Shown here: positions 60,583-64,000 of the stretch, in pieces
Layout: each line of letters opens with the position of its first letter
How positions within the stretch are numbered: the first letter of the stretch is position 1
Source: an uncultured Stenotrophomonas sp.
GTDB taxonomy: Bacteria > Pseudomonadota > Gammaproteobacteria > Xanthomonadales > Xanthomonadaceae
Direction of reading: 5' to 3'
DNA length: 64,000 bases
Assembly: GCA_900078405.1 (NCBI GenBank)
Contig: FLTS01000001.1
Span: 744,001-808,000, forward strand
Translations under genes and position numbers: made by a program
The notes under the pieces: generated by a model
Databases searched by the model: none
Seen by the model: the letters and a program-made list of their open reading frames with translations, nothing else
What the model was told of the DNA's origin: nothing

Positions 60583-60864
60583 TCAGCGCGCACGACTGTC
60601 GGCCGAGTGGTGCTCGGCGTATTCGGGATCGGAAGTCGTCTCGAAGCTGCGGTCGGCGGCCCACGCATCGAGGTCAGCCACGGCGTACATGACGCGACGG
60701 CCGAACTTGCGAAAGCGCGGGCCGCCGCCGATCACGCGCTGCTTTTCCAGCGTGCGCGGCGACAGCCGCAGGTACTCGGCGGCTTCATCGTTGGTGAGGT
60801 AGCGTTGGGGCTGCGCGGCAGCGGTCGAGACAGCGGCGGCAGGCCGCAAGGGAGCGGGACGCAT
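60583..60864 (-). CDS. AlpA/excisionase-like HTH protein
   Basis: 93-aa MerR/AlpA-type DNA-binding protein: YLTNDEAAEYLRLSPRTLEKQR and GPRFRKFGRRVMYAVADLDAWA. ATG at 60864 (others 5' are possible). It probably regulates repA or excision. Confidence 0.85.
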   Translation of the reverse strand: MRPAPLRPAAAVSTAAAQPQRYLTNDEAAEYLRLSPRTLEKQRVIGGGPRFRKFGRRVMYAVADLDAWAADRSFETTSDPEYAEHHSADSRAR

Positions 60865-60947
60865 GGTGTGAACCTCCATCGGTTGAAAGCGCCCGGCCAC
60901 ACAGCGCGACCGGATGGAGGCAGTCTCAGAAAACCAAGCTGTCCTGC

Positions 60948-61706
60948 TCAGGGCCGTTTTGCGTCGTCCTCAAAACGGCCCTTCTCAAGCGGCGGAAGCT
61001 GTGCTAGGCGGCGATAGCCGCCGCGCATCAGCGCATCGCCGCGCCGTACCAGGCGGCGCACCTTCGAGCGCAGGCCACCGTCGCTGTACCAGTCGGCCAC
61101 GGCGTCGGCACCGAACAGTCCTTCGCCCACATCGCGCAAGGACGCGCCCGCCAGAGTCGCGTCGAGCGCCTGCAAGGTGTGCAGCTCCAACAGCGCGGAG
61201 GGTGTTGGCCTGGGCGTGGTGGCAGCGAAGGCCGTGCCGGACGCATGACCGCGCACAGCCGCGGCAGTGCCGCCCCGCCGGGCATAGGCCACGGCCATGC
61301 CGTCTTCCAGACCGGGCGCCAGGGCAAAGCGCAGGCAATGGCCTGGGCTGCGTGCGATCAGCGCCAGCTTCTTGCCGTCGTGGAATAGCTGTTTGTGGCC
61401 TGGGATGTGCCAGAACGCGAAGGCGGTGGCATCCTGCGGCGGATCAGTATCGGGGTAGAGCTGCACCACGGCGGCATGGCCGGGCAGCCAGGCCGGATGC
61501 GCGTCGCGCGCATCCAGGGCGGGGTCTTCCAGCAGGCGCAAACCCCAGCGATGCGCTTCAGGTCGGCGGTGACGGCGCAGCCAGTCGAGCCGGTAGTCGG
61601 GATGCCTGCGCAGGTATTCCCAGGCCAGTGCGAGCGCATCCAGCCACAAGACGTAGAGGTATGCCGCAGTTGGATACCAATGCGTGACGTGATGGGGATC
61701 GACCAT
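60948..61706 (-). CDS. DUF2285 family protein
   Basis: 252-aa protein with an N-terminal DUF6499-like part (YLYVLWLDALALAWEYLRRHPDYRLDWLR) and C-terminal DUF2285 with LHTLQALDATLAGASLRDVGEGLFG and KVRRLVRRGDALMRGGYRRL, an HTH-like region. Constant part of this ICE module. ATG at 61706. The function is unproven. Confidence 0.88.
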   Translation of the reverse strand: MVDPHHVTHWYPTAAYLYVLWLDALALAWEYLRRHPDYRLDWLRRHRRPEAHRWGLRLLEDPALDARDAHPAWLPGHAAVVQLYPDTDPPQDATAFAFWHIPGHKQLFHDGKKLALIARSPGHCLRFALAPGLEDGMAVAYARRGGTAAAVRGHASGTAFAATTPRPTPSALLELHTLQALDATLAGASLRDVGEGLFGADAVADWYSDGGLRSKVRRLVRRGDALMRGGYRRLAQLPPLEKGRFEDDAKRP

Positions 61707-62014
61707 GACGCAACCTCCCGCGAACAGGACTCGCCGCCACGGCAGGGCTACGCGCTACATCGCCATCGTCAGAACGTCATGGGTCAAAAAGTGGATGGGG
61801 GCTGTCAAGACCGATTGGCTCCGATGCGTTGCGGTATTCGTCTCAATGCTGCGGCGGCAGCGCCCCAATGTGGGGTGCCATACAAGCCAGCCTGCCGCAG
61901 CCCGCGCCGGGCATCATCTCTATTTGGATCAGATTGGTGCGGCTACGCCGCAAGAATCTCGATTGAGACCTATCCGGTATGACATCAGACTGAAAAAGTC
62001 ACAGTAGGCCGTAT
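61707..62014. other. Intergenic region upstream of the DUF2285-repA genes
   Basis: 308 bp, AT-richer toward its right end. It probably holds the leftward promoter for DUF2285-alpA-repA and the end signals of DUF2958. A 100-codon rightward frame exists but has no family resemblance or ribosome site, so I do not call it. Confidence 0.4.
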
Positions 62015-62362
62015 TCAGTCCGGGATCGCTCCGTCACGCTCGGCCAGCCGGGTGTATTCCGACAGCGTGCGCGTGGGGCGGAAATAGAGGTCGCGCATCA
62101 CGGGCTGCTGGCGCGGCCCGACGATGCCGGCCAGCTCGGACAGCTTGACGGTTCCCGGCGTCGGCATCCCGATTCCCAGGTCGATGAGTCCCCAGGCGGT
62201 GTCGCCATCGGCGGGATCGAGTGCGGCCAACAGCCAGGTCACATGCGCGTCCGGCGTGAACAGCCGCACCACGGGCACCGGGTCGATGACCCGGCCAGCG
62301 GCACGGGCCTCGCCGTTGGCGAGCAGTTGCTCGCGCTCGCCCTCGGTGGTGAGTGCGTTCAT
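62015..62362 (-). CDS. DUF2958 family protein
   Basis: 115-aa protein matching DUF2958: PVVRLFTPDAHVTWLLAALDPADGDTAWGLIDLGIG and RDLYFRPTRTLSEYTRLA. Common in plasmids and ICEs; the function is unknown. ATG at 62362. Divergent from the xre gene across 267 bp. Confidence 0.9.
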   Translation of the reverse strand: MNALTTEGEREQLLANGEARAAGRVIDPVPVVRLFTPDAHVTWLLAALDPADGDTAWGLIDLGIGMPTPGTVKLSELAGIVGPRQQPVMRDLYFRPTRTLSEYTRLAERDGAIPD

Positions 62363-62629
62363 GGCCGCAATCCCGTCGTCGCTGTCCAATGCCGCCGAAC
62401 CGCATCCTCGCTTCTGCGTATAGACGTGAAAGCGCAAGCCCACGAACCCGCAGAAGCGTAAAAGCCCGGAAGCGCAATGGGGGAAGTCAGGAAAGGCACG
62501 AAGGCGATTCTCCGGGTCTGACGGAATCCGAGAAAGCGGATTTCCGTAAAAGAACAAACAAGGGTCGGAGGCGATATTGAGTTAAAGATAACGTGGTTTT
62601 GATTGTGTTGCGACTTGACGCTTCTGTCT

Positions 62630-62920
62630 ATGCAGAAGCGATCCATCCAGCGCGGCCGACCAGCGGGCGCCACCACCTTCGACGCCGAGCTGGCGCAAGC
62701 CTTCGGCGCAGCGGTGCGCGCGTTGCGGACGGAGCGCGGGATCGCACAGGAATCACTGGCGAACCTCGCCGGCATCGAGCGTTCACACATGGGCAAGATC
62801 GAGCGCGGCGAGCACATGCCCACGCTGGCGATCATTTTCAAGATCGCAAGCGCGCTCGATTGCAGTACGGCAGTGCTGATGACCGCGACGGAAGGCCAAC
62901 TCGCGGTCGCCGAGAAGTAG
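62630..62920 (+). CDS. XRE-family transcriptional regulator
   Basis: 96-aa HTH_3 repressor: AFGAAVRALRTERGIAQESLANLAGIERSHMGKIERGEHMPTL. ATG at 62630. It probably represses ICE genes. Convergent with DUF736. Confidence 0.9.
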   Translation: MQKRSIQRGRPAGATTFDAELAQAFGAAVRALRTERGIAQESLANLAGIERSHMGKIERGEHMPTLAIIFKIASALDCSTAVLMTATEGQLAVAEK

Positions 62921-62966
62921 GCCGGAAAGGGAGCGCCCCGCCGCAATAGGCGGAGCGCTGCGGCGG

Positions 62967-63281
62967 TCACGCCGCCTGGGGCTTGCTGCGCGACCAGATC
63001 AGGTCGTGCGTGCCGTCCTCACCTTCGATCAGGCGGGCATAGACCGGAGCCGGGAACGAAGGATCGTCGAGGGTCACGGACAGGTAATCGCGCCCGGCCT
63101 CGCTTGTCTTCTTCCAAGCCGCGCCGATGTCGTGGCCGGCGGCCTGGAGGCGGAAGTCGGGGGCGTTCTCGCTGCTGCCCTTGTCGTTGGGAACCAGCTT
63201 GACCTTGACGTTGAGTGTCAGGGTGCGAAGCGTGCCGGTGAAGCCGTCTTTGTCTGCGGTGAAGGTGCCGATGTTGGCCAT
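62967..63281 (-). CDS. DUF736 family protein
   Basis: 104-aa small protein: [43 protein letters not shown]. Frequent in ICEs and plasmids; the function is unknown. ATG at 63281 with AAAGGAG upstream. Isolated unit. Confidence 0.9.
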   Translation of the reverse strand: MANIGTFTADKDGFTGTLRTLTLNVKVKLVPNDKGSSENAPDFRLQAAGHDIGAAWKKTSEAGRDYLSVTLDDPSFPAPVYARLIEGEDGTHDLIWSRSKPQAA

Positions 63282-63919
63282 GATGTTTTCTCCTTTCGGT
63301 TGAACAAGGTTCGCGCCCATCGCGTCCTTGTTGTGATCCGGCCGGCGGGGGACGGGCTGGCTGCACCGCTTGCGGTCGAAACGCAGTGGAGAGCCGGGAG
63401 GCGAAAAGAATTTGCTGCGCGAGGAAGCCGTGCAGCGGCGGGGAAATTGTTTTCGCCGGACGGTTGCAGCCATGAAGCCCGAGGCGCAGCCGTGCCACCG
63501 CCAGGATTCACAACGAGACAAGGACGCCTTGGGCCGAACCGCTCCGAAAGGAGATGGGGCCGGCTCGGCATCCCCGCTCGAAGGCTTCTCCGGCTCGCCC
63601 ACTGACGCGGGCCAGGTCAACCACCCGACGACAGGCCAGAACGCCCCTGCCGCACCTTGCGGCGCCGGTCTTGAGGCGTGACGTGGAAGCTTCATGGCGA
63701 TGCCGGGTGGGTTGTCCGTGAACCGTCCTTCGTGACGTGACGGGCAGGAACCACCAGCGTTGAGGACGGCAGGTATCTGCACAACCTGCCGCAGCAAGCG
63801 CCAGCGTGTTCGCCAGCGCCCCGTCCCCGATGGCGGTGGACAGGCACGACTGACCCGCTGGAGTCGTGCACCACCTTGGTGTAAAGTGGTGCATCATCTG
63901 ATCCGACAGTGTTTAGGCC
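63282..63919. other. Long intergenic region upstream of DUF736 and CopG gene
   Basis: 638 bp with no convincing gene on either strand. It includes an inverted repeat CGGCAGGT/ACCTGCCG (63767-63774, 63784-63791) and repeated GTGACGTG-like words near 63680 and 63733. Likely a regulatory or transfer-related site. Confidence 0.45.
63867..63893. promoter_or_regulatory. Candidate operator of the CopG-type gene
   Basis: TGCACCAC (63867-63874) and GTGGTGCA (63886-63893), an 8-11-8 inverted repeat 27 bp upstream of the CopG-type ATG. Probably autoregulation. Confidence 0.5.
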
Positions 63920-64000
63920 ATGCCCGCACCAAAAGATATTGCTACCTCAAAGCCCAAGCGTGATTCGGCTCCGAGGGCGTCCGTGACCTTTCCTCCCGAG
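63920..64000 (+). CDS. CopG/RHH-type regulator, N-terminus only (cut by window end)
   Basis: 27 codons starting MPAPKDIATSKPKRDSAPRA and ending at SVTFPPE. A basic start followed by an SVTFPPE strand is the beginning of a ribbon-helix-helix domain. The rest lies outside. Low certainty of function. Confidence 0.6.
   Translation, partial: MPAPKDIATSKPKRDSAPRASVTFPPE

Larger units (their letters stand above)
31700..64000. mobile_element. Tn4371-like integrative and conjugative element (one end; continues beyond window)
   Basis: From just after the tRNA-Leu to the window end every recognisable backbone gene belongs to conjugation, replication or maintenance: DUF2274, trbIGFLKJEDCB, copG, traG, eexN, lysR, DUF3363 relaxase, traF, DUF2840, RHH, parA, repA, alpA-like, DUF2285, DUF2958, xre, DUF736. 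This order is the known Tn4371-family backbone. Cargo: hamAB next to the tRNA, and an AT-richer island at 50.7-55 kb. Integrase and the distal att repeat are outside, so the exact end is inferred. Confidence 0.88.

Noticed and set aside
61705..62007. 100-codon rightward frame
   Set aside because: No ribosome site, no recognisable domain, and it occupies the promoter region of the DUF2285 gene.

Overview
The first ~31.7 kb looks like the chromosome of a high-GC gammaproteobacterium of the Xanthomonadaceae (Stenotrophomonas / Pseudoxanthomonas type). The rest is one end of an integrative and conjugative element (ICE) that abuts a tRNA-Leu gene and runs off the right edge of the window. The family assignment is inference from gene content: ppsA/ppsR divergent pair, a DUF6116-like small protein, class III PHA synthase phaEC, a class I fumarase of about 505 aa, and two copies of a 70-bp palindromic intergenic repeat. 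No rRNA or phylogenetic marker was available.

Chromosomal part (1-31,700). Short, mostly housekeeping transcription units: envelope lipids (cfa, pldA, pssA), redox and stress (gpx, fpr, an ArsC-family protein, GST, cold-shock protein), peptidase M3, an ABC exporter, an ECF41-type sigma factor with its carboxymuconolactone-decarboxylase partner, fumarase, tcdA, tatD, PEP synthase with its regulatory kinase, a Nudix hydrolase, phaE-phaC-DUF5329 and tex. A TRIC-type channel gene (8,107-8,870) is frameshifted by a 119-bp insertion carrying a 40-bp perfect inverted repeat. The ECF41 sigma gene has a promoter matching the known ECF41 consensus almost exactly, placed so that its mRNA would be nearly leaderless.

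ICE part (31,700-64,000+). Reading inward from tRNA-Leu: a decayed DUF2274/trbI 3' end, a two-gene Hachiman anti-phage system (hamA, hamB), the intact DUF2274 gene, then the mating-pair-formation operon trbI-G-F-L-K-J-E-D-C-B, copG and traG, largely joined by 4-bp overlaps. Next come an EexN-like entry-exclusion lipoprotein and a LysR regulator, then an AT-richer cargo island (50.7-55 kb: cupin, DUF2269-like membrane protein, LysR, Qnr-like pentapeptide protein, inositol-monophosphatase-family protein, AraC). After that: a MOBP-type relaxase (DUF3363), a probable oriT interval, the TraF S26 peptidase, DUF2840, a ribbon-helix-helix protein, ParA, a plasmid-like origin with three iterons, RepA, an AlpA-like HTH, DUF2285, DUF2958, an XRE regulator, DUF736 and the start of another CopG-type gene. 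The order matches the Tn4371-like ICE backbone. The integrase and the other att site are not in the window.

Most notable: the Hachiman cassette lies between two same-orientation copies of the DUF2274/trbI end, which suggests stacking or recombination of two related ICE ends at one tRNA; the ICE carries its own iteron replicon and partition genes; and the TRIC gene has been broken by an unexplained palindromic insertion.
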